NCBI RefSeq assembly: GCF_016587355.1
Contig: NZ_BNJF01000003.1
Coordinates: 62,001-126,000 of the forward strand
Direction of reading: 5' to 3'
DNA from: Ktedonospora formicarum
GTDB taxonomy: Bacteria; Chloroflexota; Ktedonobacteria; Ktedonobacterales; Ktedonobacteraceae
DNA: 64,000 bases
Shown: piece by piece, positions 16,338 through 26,696 of the stretch
Layout of the letters: each line of letters opens with the position of its first letter
How positions within the stretch are numbered: position 1 is the first letter of the stretch
The notes under the pieces: model-generated
Seen by the model: only the letters and a program-made list of their open reading frames with translations
The model's database searches: none
Told to the model about the DNA's origin: nothing
Program-made: the position numbers and the translations under genes

Positions 16338-18376
16338 TCATTCTGAAGATGCGGACTCTCCCATATGAGCCGCTTTGGCTCTGGCGATGGCTCGCACATA
16401 GCGGTTGCCATCCTGACTCAAGCATTGTCTGGTTAGCTCAGAAGTTTGCTCATGAGATGCAACCAGGAAACGGACTTTCCACTTGGGAGCAAGTGCCAGC
16501 TTCTGTAACACCTCAGGAGAAAGCAGGTTGAACCCGGTGTCGGGCTGTCCCACCCACCACGAATAGGGGTGGCTTTCATACAGTTCACCCATGGTTGAAA
16601 CATCCCACTCCGTCGCCAGAACGGTGAGGATGGCTCTGCGAACCAGTGTTGAACCTTTGAGAAGAGCCAGCGTCAATATCTGCTGCTCAGGGGAGTCCTC
16701 TTTGATCGCCGGATAGTCTACCCGCTTTGTGCGAAAGAGATCCTTGAGGATGGTGCCCACCTCCTCCCGATCAAGGTGTTCCCCAAGCTCGACTTGTAAT
16801 CGGGAAACAAAGGTTGCACTCCATCTGGTTGGGCCGTGCTGTGTCTTCTGAGCCAGGGTCTGTAACACCTCAAAAGGCGTCTGGATGTTTTGGGCAAGCG
16901 CCTCCAGCCCCCAACGCTTCAGCCCCTCAAACTCATGCTGAGCCAATGTCCGCAACACGTCGACAGGCGTTTGCCAGTTGCCAGCGACGGCTATTTGCAC
17001 AAAGGGATCGCGATCCTGGCACATCTGGCTCAGGATCTCCGGGGGGGTTTGGGGATGCTCGGCGATAACCCTTCGCACGTTTTGGTCTTCGTGCTGAGCA
17101 TGTCTGCGTAAGAGAGACACCGATACCCGCAGATTGCCAACCACGTTCATCTTGAAGTGGATTTCACCGAGGGTTTCGCCAAGGGTTTCGCCCTTCATCA
17201 GGGCTTCGAGAAGCGCAGCTGGAGCCAGCTCATTTTCCGCCACTGCCACTCTCACTTCGAGACTTTTATCCCAGGCCAGGATCCATAGGACATCGGCGGA
17301 TGTCTGCGGATGGGAGGCAACCCTTCTGCGTACCGCCTCATCGCGATCCTGAGCCAGCATTCCTAAGATATCGGCAGAAGTCCGGGGATGAGAGGCAACC
17401 TGTCTGCGAATCTCCTCATCACGATCCTGAGCCATGCGTGCCAGGATCTCTGTGGGGAGTTGCTTGTTTTTGAGCAGTGCCTCGCGCACGAACCGTTCTC
17501 GATCCTGCGCCAGCACATACAAGGTCTCCACGGGAACGTGCTCGTTTTCGGCGACGCGAGACCTCGTGGAGGCGTCTGCATGACGGCTCAATGAGACCAG
17601 GACCTCCACGGGTGTTCGCTGGTTGCAAGCAAGTTCTCTGCGCACATCCCAGGCGAGATCCTGGACCATACTTGCCAGGATCTCTGTGGGCACTCGTGTG
17701 GAACTGGCTATCAGCGTGCGTATCTGTGTCTGGGGATGGCAAGCCAGCCACCAGAGGGTTTCCTCTCTGGCTATTTCCAAAGCGTTCTCGGACTGACTTA
17801 GGGAGACAGATGTAGGAGCAGCGAGCAGAGCCGAAGCCTGGCGCTCCTCAAGAACCAGAAGCTCGATCAGAGGAAGCAGGGTTGGGGCGCTTTCTGCCTG
17901 GAGCGCACGCCAGAAATCGTCCACCTCACCATTACACTGGATATGCAGACGGAGCATCTCAGTGTCTGCATATCCTGGCTGCTTGCAGAACCAGTCCCAC
18001 CAGGGTGGAGGAAGCGGGGCTGCACGCAGGAGCCCTTCCCAAAACAGATGGTCAGTTGGACGGTTTGTTGGCATCAGTTCTGGGTGAGCCAGCAGGTACA
18101 GAAACACGACTGGATTGTGCAGAAACTCCTGGGGAAACTGCCAGGCCAACTTTCTCAGGTACTTCCAGGGGTATTGGGATTGCTGGTGACGTTCTTGCGC
18201 ACCGCTTCATCCTGATCCTGGGCCAGGCGCTGTAACAGGTGAGGGGGCGCAGCAGGGTTGCCCGCCACCAGAATACGCAGATCGGCATCTGCACTCAAGG
18301 TTTTTAATCGTCGTGCATTCGTTGCTGGATTGCTGGCCTCTGCTCGACGCTGCTCTTTACTGTCTTGCTCCATCAT
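16338..18376 (-). pseudogene. LRV repeat protein, paralogue of 5873-7828 (one frameshift)
   Basis: This would be 679 residues if one base is restored. ATG 18376 has GGAGG 8 nt upstream. The N-terminal part (NPATNARRL...NPAAPPHLLQRL) and the larger part from about 18165 down are in different frames. They join at acccctggaag (18161-18172), where one more C gives NPNTPWKYLRKLAWQFPQEF. That aligns residue for residue with NPNTPLPLLLDLAQQFPREF in the paralogue. The body is tandem LRV units (ASHPRTSADILGMLAQDRDE and similar), an alpha-solenoid. The function is unknown. Unlike its paralogue it has no tRNA-like cassette beside it. Confidence 0.82.
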
Positions 18377-18728
18377 GGAAGTGACCTCCTTCTTGGAACC
18401 TATGTGGGCCTGTGCGGCAACAATGGCAGACCCAGCCTGGATTATAGCAGAGAAAAAGGGAGCGATTTGCTCTGTTTGGACCAAAAAGTCCTCGCCGGCC
18501 GCAGCCTCTTGTAAAAGTCCGCGATAAACTCATCAGTAGAGAGGCTGGTATGACTTTCTCATTTTCTGAGAAGCTCAACCAATTAGCAAAAGAGAATGCA
18601 ACTGTTACCGAAAAAATAGGAAAAAGGGATCAATCATGTGCAAGGGCCACGCTTTCGGGCTGCTTGACAGATGAGAACATTTGCTCTTCAATAATGAAAC
18701 CAACAGGCAGGAGAAAGAGCAGAACCGC

Positions 18729-19893
18729 ATGATTCGCGCCCATAAGATCAGACTGCATCCCACCTCAGAACAGGCCAACGCCCTTGCACGCGCCGCAGAG
18801 GTGGCTCGCTTCGTGTGGAATTGGGCGCTCGCCGAGTGGAATCGGCAATACGAAGCCCAGGAGCAACCAACTGCCCTCAAGCTCAAGAAGCAATTCAACG
18901 CGATCCGACGAGCATCCTTCCCCTGGACCTGGGATGTGACCAAGAACGCCTCTGACCAGCCCTTTCTCGATGTGGGCAAAGCCTTTACGGCGTTCTTCGA
19001 GGGGAAGGCTCACCGCCCGAAGTTCAAGAGCAAGAAACGCAGCAAGCCGAGTTTCTATCTCGCCAACGACCAATGCAAGATCAGGGATCATCGTCTCTGG
19101 GTTCCTAAGCTCGGCTGGGTCAATATGGCCGAGCATCTGCGCTTTCAGGGAAGAGTCCTCGGGGCACGCATCACCAGAACCGCCGAGTGGTGGTTTGTTT
19201 CCATCCAGGTCGAACTCCCGGACTCGATCCCAATGGAGAAAGCGGCAGCGGTGGGCATCGATGTTGGACTCAACCGTCTGGCAACCTTGAGTACGGGAGA
19301 GCAAGTCGAGAACCAAGCCTTTCTCACAACCACGCTCAAGAAGCTGCGCCAAGCCAACAAACGCCTGCATCGCCGGAAGGTGGGATCGCGCGAATCGGGA
19401 CAAAGCGCGCAGAAAGGTGGCACGCCTGCACGACCAGATCGTGTGCTTGCGCCAGGATGTCCTTCAGAAGCTCACAACCAGGCTGGCAGAGAGTTACGGG
19501 ATCATCGGGGTGGAGAGCCTGCACCTCAAGGGATTGCTCAAAAACCGACGCCTGGCTCGCGCGTTCTCCGACGCTTCGCTAGGCACGCTCGTGCGTCTGC
19601 TGGAAGCCAAAGCCACTCAACAAGGTGGACAGGTGATCAAGGTCGACCGTTTCTTTCCTTCCAGTAAGACCTGCCACGGCTGTGGATGGACCTGGGATGA
19701 GATGAGCCTCAAGGATCGCATCTTTGTGTGTCAGAATCCCTCCTGCTCGTATGTTCATGTTCCCCAGGATCGCGATCACAATGCTGGACACAATGTCTTG
19801 CAAGAAGCCCTTCGCCTGATCGGGCTCGTTGATCAAGCCGTCTCCGGTACTGGCTCGGACGAAGACGCAAACTTGGCTGTGGACGCGGGATAA
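18729..19893 (+). pseudogene. tnpB: TnpB (IS605 OrfB) RNA-guided nuclease, one frameshift
   Basis: ATG 18729 begins MIRAHKIRLHP, the standard TnpB N-terminus. RuvC-like residues are visible: Asp in GIDVGLN, Glu in GVESLHLKGL, and Asp in DRDHNAGHN. A zinc ribbon CHGC...CQNPSC lies between the last two. The frame shifts at ~19388-19395. Removing one base from tcgcgcgaat restores KVGSRNRDKARRKVARLHDQ and a 387-residue protein. Immediately downstream the ggaagcagcaac box hints at the omega-RNA end, but the right end is lost against a Tn3 fragment. Confidence 0.85.
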
Positions 19894-20014
19894 GACCAAA
19901 AAGACCAGCTGGTCTTGAGGCACCTACGGAGGAAGCAGCAACAACAAAAGATGGAGGAAGGCGATGCTTGCAGACGTTTTCCCACATTCATTGGAGCAGG
20001 AATCCGCACAAGCC

Positions 20015-20497
20015 ATGCCCGTTGATTATCTCACAAAGGAACAAGAGCAACGCTATGGACGCTACATTGGCGAACCAACACCTGAGCAGCTCGCTCGCTA
20101 TTTTCATCTGAACGACGAAGATCGCCGGCTCATAGCCGAGCGACGTGGAGACCACAATAGGCTGGGTTTTACCGTGCAAATTGGGACACTCAGATTCTTG
20201 GGAACATTTCTTTCAAACCCGGTGAATATCCCGGTGGGCGTCATTGCATATATAGCCTCCCAGCTTCGTCTTGCCAATCCGCAGTGTACTGTTCGCTATG
20301 CGGAACACATCCAGACCCAGCAAGATCATGCCCAGGAAATCCGCCAACACTATGGCTACAAGGAGTTTTCTGACAGCCTTGGAGGATTTGCTTTGATGCG
20401 TTTTCTCTATGCGCGGGCCTGGGTTGGCACTGAGCGCCCCAGCGTGCTTTTTGATCTGACCGGGGCCTTCGGGGTTTGCCCAGCAGTATACCCTTGA
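20015..20497 (+). pseudogene. Tn3-family transposase N-terminal fragment (DUF4158)
   Basis: The product starts MPVDYLTKEQEQRYGRY and contains GFTVQIGTLRFLGTFL and HYGYKEF, the DUF4158 N-terminal domain of Tn3-type transposases. Only ~150 of ~980 residues remain, and the frame breaks after LTGAF. The catalytic DDE domain is absent. Confidence 0.85.
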
Positions 20498-20874
20498 ACA
20501 AGTGCTGCATCTTCCTCCGGGCTTCAAGGCGACGCTCTCTCCCTGACCTTGTATGTTCTTCCTTTTCCCTCTTGCAATCTTGCATCAAATATTTTGGTAT
20601 CAAAAATGTCCTTTTTAAGGTGTCCCTCTTCGCCTTCTAAAGAGAAGGTCACTCTTTGTGCCTTCTCGAAAAAATATCTCACATGAGAAGAAAGAAAAAG
20701 CATGTCTCCTTTCAACTGGCAGCCTTCTCTATGAGTAAATATTCAAACATCTTGGATGAGAAATACATAGAAGAAACATGATAACATTCAAGAGGAATTG
20801 ATGTTCAATTTTCATGTTTTACAAAAGAGTATAGTTGAAAACAACTATTGACTCATTAAAAGCGGGTAACGCAT
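20498..20874. other. AT-rich gap before the HEAT-repeat gene
   Basis: After a short out-of-frame continuation of the Tn3 fragment (to about 20546), this stretch is AT-rich with no gene or RNA I can identify. The last ~60 nt, with attgactcattaaaagcggg, should contain the leader of the HEAT gene. Confidence 0.4.
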
Positions 20875-22101
20875 ATGTCAATACCATTCGAAAAAGATAA
20901 AGATAGCGCGGCCATTAAGTCCTGGTGCGATGCTTTAACTGATAGAGATCTAGAAGTGAGAGTAGCAGCTGCTCGCGCACTCGCTCGCCAAGGGGAACTG
21001 GCCAGAGTCCTCTTCTCGGAGAGTACTGCATCGGTACGAATCGAAGCTATCATGGCAGTCACTAGCAAGAAGCCGTCACTGCCAGCTTTGATTACGGCTT
21101 TGCAAGATACAGTGAGTCAGGGAAGCGTTGCTCGCGCTCGCATTGCTGCTGCAAACCAACTCGCTTCCTTGGGGGATGAGACGGCTATTGCTCCTTTACT
21201 GGCGGCTGCTCATGACCCAAACCCCAGAGTACGTGAGAAGATGGCCCAAGCGCTCCACAGACTCGTCCATCGGCTCAATACCCAGAAAAACCGTATTCTG
21301 TTCATATTCTGGGTTGATAGGCTTGTTTCTTCTCTCAAAGACGATTTACTTTATGAAACCTCGCTCTCCGTTCTGGTCAAAATTGAACGAGGAGAACTCT
21401 CAGGGACAACCATCAAACCATTGGTAGAGCTATTGCATAGTCAGGGTGCAAGTGCAAGCGAGAGGGAACACATTGTGGATTTGTTAGGAGAGTCGGGGCA
21501 ACAAGCAGCCGTTGAACCATTGTGTACCGCATTACAGGATAATCATCCAGACATACGCATGAAGGCGGCTTATGCCCTAGGAAAACTGGGGGAGAGGGCT
21601 GCCACGAAACCTTTGTGTGCGGCTTTACAGGATACAGCATCAAAGGTGTGCAAGGCGGCTCTATGGGCATTGGCTCAATTGGAAGATCAAGCGGCAACTG
21701 GGCCTTTAGTAGATTTTTTATATCGTAGTAGTAATGTTTACGAGTTTGAGCGCATTGCCTATGATGTCCTTCCTGTTCTAAGAGCACTGGGAGATACGAC
21801 AGCTTCCGGACTCATCCTCGACTGTATCATCAAATACTTCCCTTCCCGATCAAACTGGGATGACCTTTCCAATAGTTACTATTGGGCGAACGATTACATG
21901 CAACGCACATGGGATTATGAACACCCGGAAGAAGATCCTGGTGTGTACCTGACAAGGCTCCTACCAGAGACGCTCATTGCCCTCTGTGACGAGAAGACAT
22001 TTCAGCGCCTTCTCGCTATGACACAGGATCCTTCATACAGTGATTTCCTACGCAACTACCTAGAGCGCTACATCTCCGTTTTGAGCCAAAGATTTGGCTG
22101 A
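20875..22101 (+). CDS. HEAT-repeat (PBS-lyase-like) protein
   Basis: This 408-residue protein has repeated ~31-residue units such as AAARALARQGE, AANQLASLGDETAIAPLLAAAHDPNPRVRE, KAAYALGKLGERAATKPLCAAL and KAALWALAQLEDQAATGPLV, the HEAT/PBS-lyase alpha-solenoid. The last ~120 residues, with SYYWANDYMQRTWDYEHPEED, are not repeats. There is no signal peptide. It lacks the bilin-lyase partner genes, so it is a generic protein-binding scaffold by inference. The start ATG follows a weak agcggg. Confidence 0.8.
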   Translation: MSIPFEKDKDSAAIKSWCDALTDRDLEVRVAAARALARQGELARVLFSESTASVRIEAIMAVTSKKPSLPALITALQDTVSQGSVARARIAAANQLASLGDETAIAPLLAAAHDPNPRVREKMAQALHRLVHRLNTQKNRILFIFWVDRLVSSLKDDLLYETSLSVLVKIERGELSGTTIKPLVELLHSQGASASEREHIVDLLGESGQQAAVEPLCTALQDNHPDIRMKAAYALGKLGERAATKPLCAALQDTASKVCKAALWALAQLEDQAATGPLVDFLYRSSNVYEFERIAYDVLPVLRALGDTTASGLILDCIIKYFPSRSNWDDLSNSYYWANDYMQRTWDYEHPEEDPGVYLTRLLPETLIALCDEKTFQRLLAMTQDPSYSDFLRNYLERYISVLSQRFG

Positions 22102-22681
22102 AGAGATGAGAGCCTCGTCAACAAACGTGCACCCAAGCGCAACAAAGCAACACCGCAAGCGAGGATGAGGTCTTCTTTGTCCCCAAACGACGCGTCACGC
22201 CCCAACTCCATGCCTTTCTCACAACCCTGGCGAGCTTGCGTGAACGGGGGCAGCCCATCCCTGATGCCTTAGCCCAGGTTCTCCCTGCCGAGGTCATCTC
22301 CCTGCTCCTGCAGGGCGTCTCACTTCCTGACCTCCCGCACCAGTCTCACAAGGTCATCTTCCATATCGTGCAGCTGGGACCCTCTGTGCGCTCTCGCTGG
22401 CGCGAAGACGCTCACATGCGATCCTTACGCGATGGCGTTTGCTACTCAATGAAAATGCAGAATTTCTGGCTCTTATCAGGACTGGCAGGAACCGCTAGAG
22501 AAGATCTTTCGAGCAGATTGACCAGGAAATGTCCGATCTCTGTCCTGGTCAATGGAGCGCTTGCCTTATATACTGATTGAGAAGAAGCCTTTGTTATGCG
22601 ATCGCCACAAAACGTGCACAAACGGCGTCTTTTATGGCAGCTCTCTATAAAGTGACAAAGAACGATTTACCAGGGGCACAT
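22102..22681 (+). other. Remnant coding region, unrecognised
   Basis: A frame around 22160-22450 (VFFVPKRRVTPQLHAFLTTL, then QVLPAEVISLLLQGV) reads like genuine protein and may be the end of a lost gene. The best start inside it is 22236. It changes character after CYSMKMQNF. I do not recognise the family. Confidence 0.3.
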
Positions 22682-23185
22682 ATGAGTGAACCTTTGCGTT
22701 GGAGTGATCAGGTCAGTGAAGCGGAACCAATCACAAACCGGCTACGTCACGGCTCGTCTACTGTTGCTTCTTTAGTACCGCCGATTTTTGGCGCCTATGC
22801 TCGGCCACTGCATCCTATTGACATCGGGACTGCCGTCGATCGGACCTACATTCGCTGGAGACAATTCCTTCCACCAGATGCACCTGTATTCGACCGACGC
22901 GTGCAGTTCGCCCATCTTATGGAGGGCACTGGGGCTGACTTCGTAGGCCAGCCACCGAACGGTTTGCTGCCGATTGGAGACGCCCAGACCCTGATACAGG
23001 TGCTGGCTCGATTCACGACGACACCTGCCCAATACTGGTTCTGTTTGTGGGATGGCTTTGGCTGGCCAAACACGGTACCGCTGTCACGCACTCCTACGAC
23101 CTCGCTCACTCGCGGATCGTCTGCGGTCGGGATCATAGAATTAAGCCTTGCGGCCTTGTCAGCAAAGTTCCGTCAGGAAATATAG
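22682..23185 (+). CDS. Conserved hypothetical protein
   Basis: The product from ATG 22682 (MSEPLRWSDQ) has a plausible globular composition, with GQPPNGLLPIGDAQTLIQVL and YWFCLWDGFGWPN. The Trp-rich WFCLWDGFG is reminiscent of small hypothetical proteins in actinobacteria and Chloroflexota. The tail after WPN is low-complexity (SRTPTTSLTRGSS), which suggests the C-terminus may be out of frame. No function can be assigned. Confidence 0.55.
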   Translation: MSEPLRWSDQVSEAEPITNRLRHGSSTVASLVPPIFGAYARPLHPIDIGTAVDRTYIRWRQFLPPDAPVFDRRVQFAHLMEGTGADFVGQPPNGLLPIGDAQTLIQVLARFTTTPAQYWFCLWDGFGWPNTVPLSRTPTTSLTRGSSAVGIIELSLAALSAKFRQEI

Positions 23186-23330
23186 CCTCTTGCCTCGCAA
23201 CAGATAAGAGCGAGGATCGTTAAGCGAGGATCGTTAAAAGAAACAGTGAAGAAGAGAGGATGAGTAAAAAAACTGGAGAAAAGCATGAACCTGAATACAA
23301 ATTGTTGAAATTATGAAAGGCGGTTCAGCC

Positions 23331-25121
23331 ATGTCATTCAATATCCCTCCGTTAAAATCTATGATGGACTCCTGGAGAGCACGTCAGGAGCAGCAGCAGA
23401 AAGAAATCGCTCTCGTTGAACAGGATTTACGTCAGAGGGCACAAACACTCCTACTCACGCTCTTACGGTCCCGTGCCGACAGTCTGAAGCTGTTTGAAGA
23501 GGTCACAGCATTACAACAGAGGGTGGAAACCCTACGTCAGCAGGAAGATGTACAAGGGGCCATACAGGTCTATCTACGCATCATCGACCTGTATGAACAC
23601 GAGCATCAACAGCGAGATGAGAGCGATTACAGCAAACTAGATCTCCCGTTGATCGGCGCTACCCTCCACGCCGCCCACTTTCATGCCCAGCACCTTCTGC
23701 TTGCGGACGCTACCGTACTGGGTCACAAGGCACTCGACCTCTGTGAACATATTTATGAATACGAATGGCTCGACTTCGATACACTGATGGATTACGATTA
23801 CGCGGAGCAGGCAGCGCAGCAGGGCAAGCTTGTAAAGGCAGAGATGTACTTTGAAAAGCTGCTGCGGGTCTTCGCCGAGCGCTACGGAGCCGAGGACTCG
23901 CGTATCGCACTCGCTTTAAGCATCTGGGCTTGTTTTGCGGTCCAGAAGAAGCGCGATTTCCCGCTGGCAGAGCACCTGCTCCTCGAAGCATTGGAGCTAC
24001 GTGAGCGCTATTTTGAGCAGGGGCATCCCTTGCTGGTAAGCACCTGGCTGATGCTGACTATCGTGTACCTGTGGCAACAGCGCTATGATGATGCCAGGCA
24101 GGCGCTAAGCCAGGTCAAGTATCTGCGCCCTCTTCACATCCTCATCATTGATACTGACGCGCTGCGACAGGACGTTTTCGACCTGGAGAGCCTGAGCAGT
24201 CAATGGCGCATTCTCAACGCAGGGTTGAAGGTTTCGGACAGGATGCAACAGAGGATGCAAGGCATACAGCAAGACTTTGGCGAACAGATGCAAGGTCGGG
24301 CAGGCAAGCAGCTGCAGGAGGCCGAGGCGTTTGTCCAGCAGCTGCCCGATGAACAAGAGGAGACACAGCAGGACGACGAATACGCGCAAGAGCAGTCGGG
24401 ATTGCAACATCTCTCTATGATCAGCCAATTGCAGTTTAACGAAAAATACTCTGAGGCCGAGGCGCTGGCTCAGCGGATCCTCCAGAATACAGAGAAGGCA
24501 TATGGCCCTCGTCATATGATGGTTGCCACCGTCATGAGCTCTCTGGCAAGCCTCTATCAACAACAGGCAAAATACGAGGAAACAGTACAGTGCTATGAGC
24601 GTGTTGTAAGCATCTATGAAGATCTCTACGGACCTGAGCATACCTACACCACAAGTTCACAGAGCTTGCTTGCGAGCGCGCTGATAGATAAAGGCAATGA
24701 CGAGGAGGCAGAGAAAATCTGTCAGCGCCTGCTCACTGTAGCAGCGAAGAATACGCAGCTCAGTCAGACTTCCGATCCATTGCCTCTACGATGCATGGCA
24801 CGCCTCTGTCTCAAGCAGAAGCGCTATGAGGAGGCAGAAAACTATGCGCGCCGCCTCCTGCACCACTTTGAGCAGAGATGGGGATCGCAGCACACCGCGC
24901 TCTGCGAAGCGCTGGGGCTTCTGATGCGAGCTATGCTCTACCTACGCCGATACGTCGAAGCCAATCTCTACTATCAACGCGCGCTGGCGATCTCTGGAAC
25001 GCAAACCGTGCATGCATCACCGGCCACGCGTCACGCCCTGGAGCAGTGGGAAACTGAACTCAAGCGGGATTACCGTGCTCTCTCTCAATCCGCTCAAGGG
25101 CAGGCTTTTGAACAGGAGTGA
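23331..25121 (+). CDS. Kinesin-light-chain-like TPR repeat protein
   Basis: ATG 23331 has aggcgg 7 nt upstream and gives ~596 residues. The N-terminus is a Gln/Glu-rich coiled coil (RARQEQQQKEIALVEQDLRQ). Tetratricopeptide units of the 42-residue kind follow: EAEALAQRILQNTEKAYGP, YEETVQCYERVVSIYEDLYGPEH and EEAENYARRLLHHFEQRWG. A second coiled stretch lies near residues 320-370. There is no membrane or catalytic motif; a protein-protein scaffold is inferred. It follows a region with the direct repeat gcgaggatcgttaa (about 23210-23237). Confidence 0.8.
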   Translation: MSFNIPPLKSMMDSWRARQEQQQKEIALVEQDLRQRAQTLLLTLLRSRADSLKLFEEVTALQQRVETLRQQEDVQGAIQVYLRIIDLYEHEHQQRDESDYSKLDLPLIGATLHAAHFHAQHLLLADATVLGHKALDLCEHIYEYEWLDFDTLMDYDYAEQAAQQGKLVKAEMYFEKLLRVFAERYGAEDSRIALALSIWACFAVQKKRDFPLAEHLLLEALELRERYFEQGHPLLVSTWLMLTIVYLWQQRYDDARQALSQVKYLRPLHILIIDTDALRQDVFDLESLSSQWRILNAGLKVSDRMQQRMQGIQQDFGEQMQGRAGKQLQEAEAFVQQLPDEQEETQQDDEYAQEQSGLQHLSMISQLQFNEKYSEAEALAQRILQNTEKAYGPRHMMVATVMSSLASLYQQQAKYEETVQCYERVVSIYEDLYGPEHTYTTSSQSLLASALIDKGNDEEAEKICQRLLTVAAKNTQLSQTSDPLPLRCMARLCLKQKRYEEAENYARRLLHHFEQRWGSQHTALCEALGLLMRAMLYLRRYVEANLYYQRALAISGTQTVHASPATRHALEQWETELKRDYRALSQSAQGQAFEQE

Positions 25122-25301
25122 AAAGAATAAAGAGTGTATTCTTCTCCTGAAGACTATATCAAAGAACAGGAGTTCCCGTTATAGCAATCTCATTCGTCAA
25201 CGCGGCTTTACTTATAATCGATGCAGGCAGCAACGGAAACGAAACATTCACCATCGCCAAAAACGTCCATAGTCCCCCAGGAGACACTGCGCTCTTCTGT
25301 G
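25122..25301. other. Intergenic, nothing recognised
   Basis: The stretch between the TPR gene and repeat copy B shows no gene, RNA or element that I can support. Confidence 0.3.
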
Positions 25302-25534
25302 CCGTTATCCGAAACTTCCCCAAAGAGGGACAAGCCCTATCTGGCGTTCGGTTCCTGCTTCAACGAACAACGTGCCTGGATCTACCAGGTCTTACAGGAT
25401 CTCCACAGGCGTCCCTTCCGGTGTCACTCACCGTACAAGGAGGAATTCTAGCAGAAACGAGATACGAATGCAAGAGCAACAGATGTCAACAGAAAGAACT
25501 CTTTGTCCACTCTTCAAGAAACTTGTTTTAACCC
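25302..25534 (-). repeat. 233-bp repeat, copy B (inverted relative to copy A)
   Basis: This is the reverse complement of 12764-12996 with about ten substitutions and no length change. On the minus strand it reads the same possible promoter, a TnpB-like tail (CGDPVRP) and the gttgaagcaggaac box. It is flanked on the right by 25535-25760, which has another IS605-end-like stretch (gggctcatctctcgacgagagtcgtcaatgtgagc region) and no intact gene. Confidence 0.7.
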
Positions 25535-25898
25535 TCCCTTTTGGTACAGTTGGGAAGGAACCCCAGCTCGGACGTGCCAACCACGAGGAAAATCTCCAGG
25601 ACGAACCTGTGGGTTTCACCCGCAGCCTGCTCCACGCTATGGCGTGGTCCTCAAAAGCAAGCGCAAAGCCAAAACCAAGGGCTCATCTCTCGACGAGAGT
25701 CGTCAATGTGAGCATGTTTTCCTTTTTGCAGAACTTGCGTTGCAAGTTCTCATAGGTCCTGTTTATCTAAACAGCAATCTCAAAAAACGTGTCAAAATCA
25801 AAGTCTCACTTTTTTGCGCGTGAGATGAGTAACTGATACTAACGAAAGAGGTTCTATGAAAGTCGGCTCTATAAGGCGGTTTACCATAAGCAAACCTT

Positions 25899-26696
25899 TC
25901 AGTATTGTCCCAGTAACCCCTGGTGTTTGGCATATCTTGTACAGATTCTGAACGTCGCGATACCACCTCCAAGATAAAGGAAGGCGTGCAAACATAACAA
26001 GGAGAGATCTCCGGTCGTCCACAAGGTGACCAGCGACTGATGGTCAAACAGCACCGCCTGTAACGCAAGAATGCCTTGTGTGGTTGGGAGGGTTCTGGCA
26101 AGGACGGCCAACCAGTTAGGAAAAATGCTGATGGGGACCAGCGAACCGGTGAGAAATAGGAACAGCTGCTGCAGGAGATCTGCGAAGGTGGAGATCTGTT
26201 TGAACACAAGTCCCAACCCACTGAGGAGCAAGGCGAGGCCAAAGAGTTCGCAGAACATACAGAGAAGAATAGGCAGTTCCTCCCATCGAAACGGGAGGAC
26301 AATGTGAAACACGGTGATAAGCAGCCCAGCCATGAGCAGAACCATGAGTGATGTCCAGAGAAAGAGTGCGAGCAAACGCCCGAGGAGCAAGAGTTCAGGG
26401 GCAACGGGTGCCATATACATCTGTTCAAGTGTTCCTGCTTGCGCCTCATCACTGAGATCCTCGCTCATCGTTCTCATTGCAGCACGCCCATACATCCACA
26501 TCGTGTAGCCTACAAATTGAACTGATAAGAGTTCCAGGTTAAAGTGCCCTTTTCCCAGGAAAAATGTTGCCCCCACAAATATCAAGCCGAAAATCAGCAG
26601 TTGCATCAGCGCATCAAACTTGTAGTCCCAGAGGATCAGCAAGCGCTTTTTTATTTCATTTCCTACCATCCGTAAGGAGAAGAACCATCTATCCAT
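25899..26696 (-). CDS. ABC-2 type transporter permease
   Basis: This 265-residue membrane protein has six hydrophobic segments (LLIFGLIFVGATFFL, LLALFLWTSLMVLLMAGLL, LFGLALLLSGLGLVF and others). The signature EDLSDEAQAGTLEQMYMAP between segments 2 and 3 is typical of ABC-2 permeases. Its start overlaps the end of the ATPase gene by 8 bp, so the two are translationally coupled. Together they form an exporter for a lipid, drug or peptide; the substrate is unknown. Confidence 0.88.
   Translation of the reverse strand: MDRWFFSLRMVGNEIKKRLLILWDYKFDALMQLLIFGLIFVGATFFLGKGHFNLELLSVQFVGYTMWMYGRAAMRTMSEDLSDEAQAGTLEQMYMAPVAPELLLLGRLLALFLWTSLMVLLMAGLLITVFHIVLPFRWEELPILLCMFCELFGLALLLSGLGLVFKQISTFADLLQQLFLFLTGSLVPISIFPNWLAVLARTLPTTQGILALQAVLFDHQSLVTLWTTGDLSLLCLHAFLYLGGGIATFRICTRYAKHQGLLGQY

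Noticed and set aside
23205..23237. Tandem gcgaggatcgttaa repeat before the TPR gene
   Set aside because: Only two copies; too little to call an iteron or binding array.
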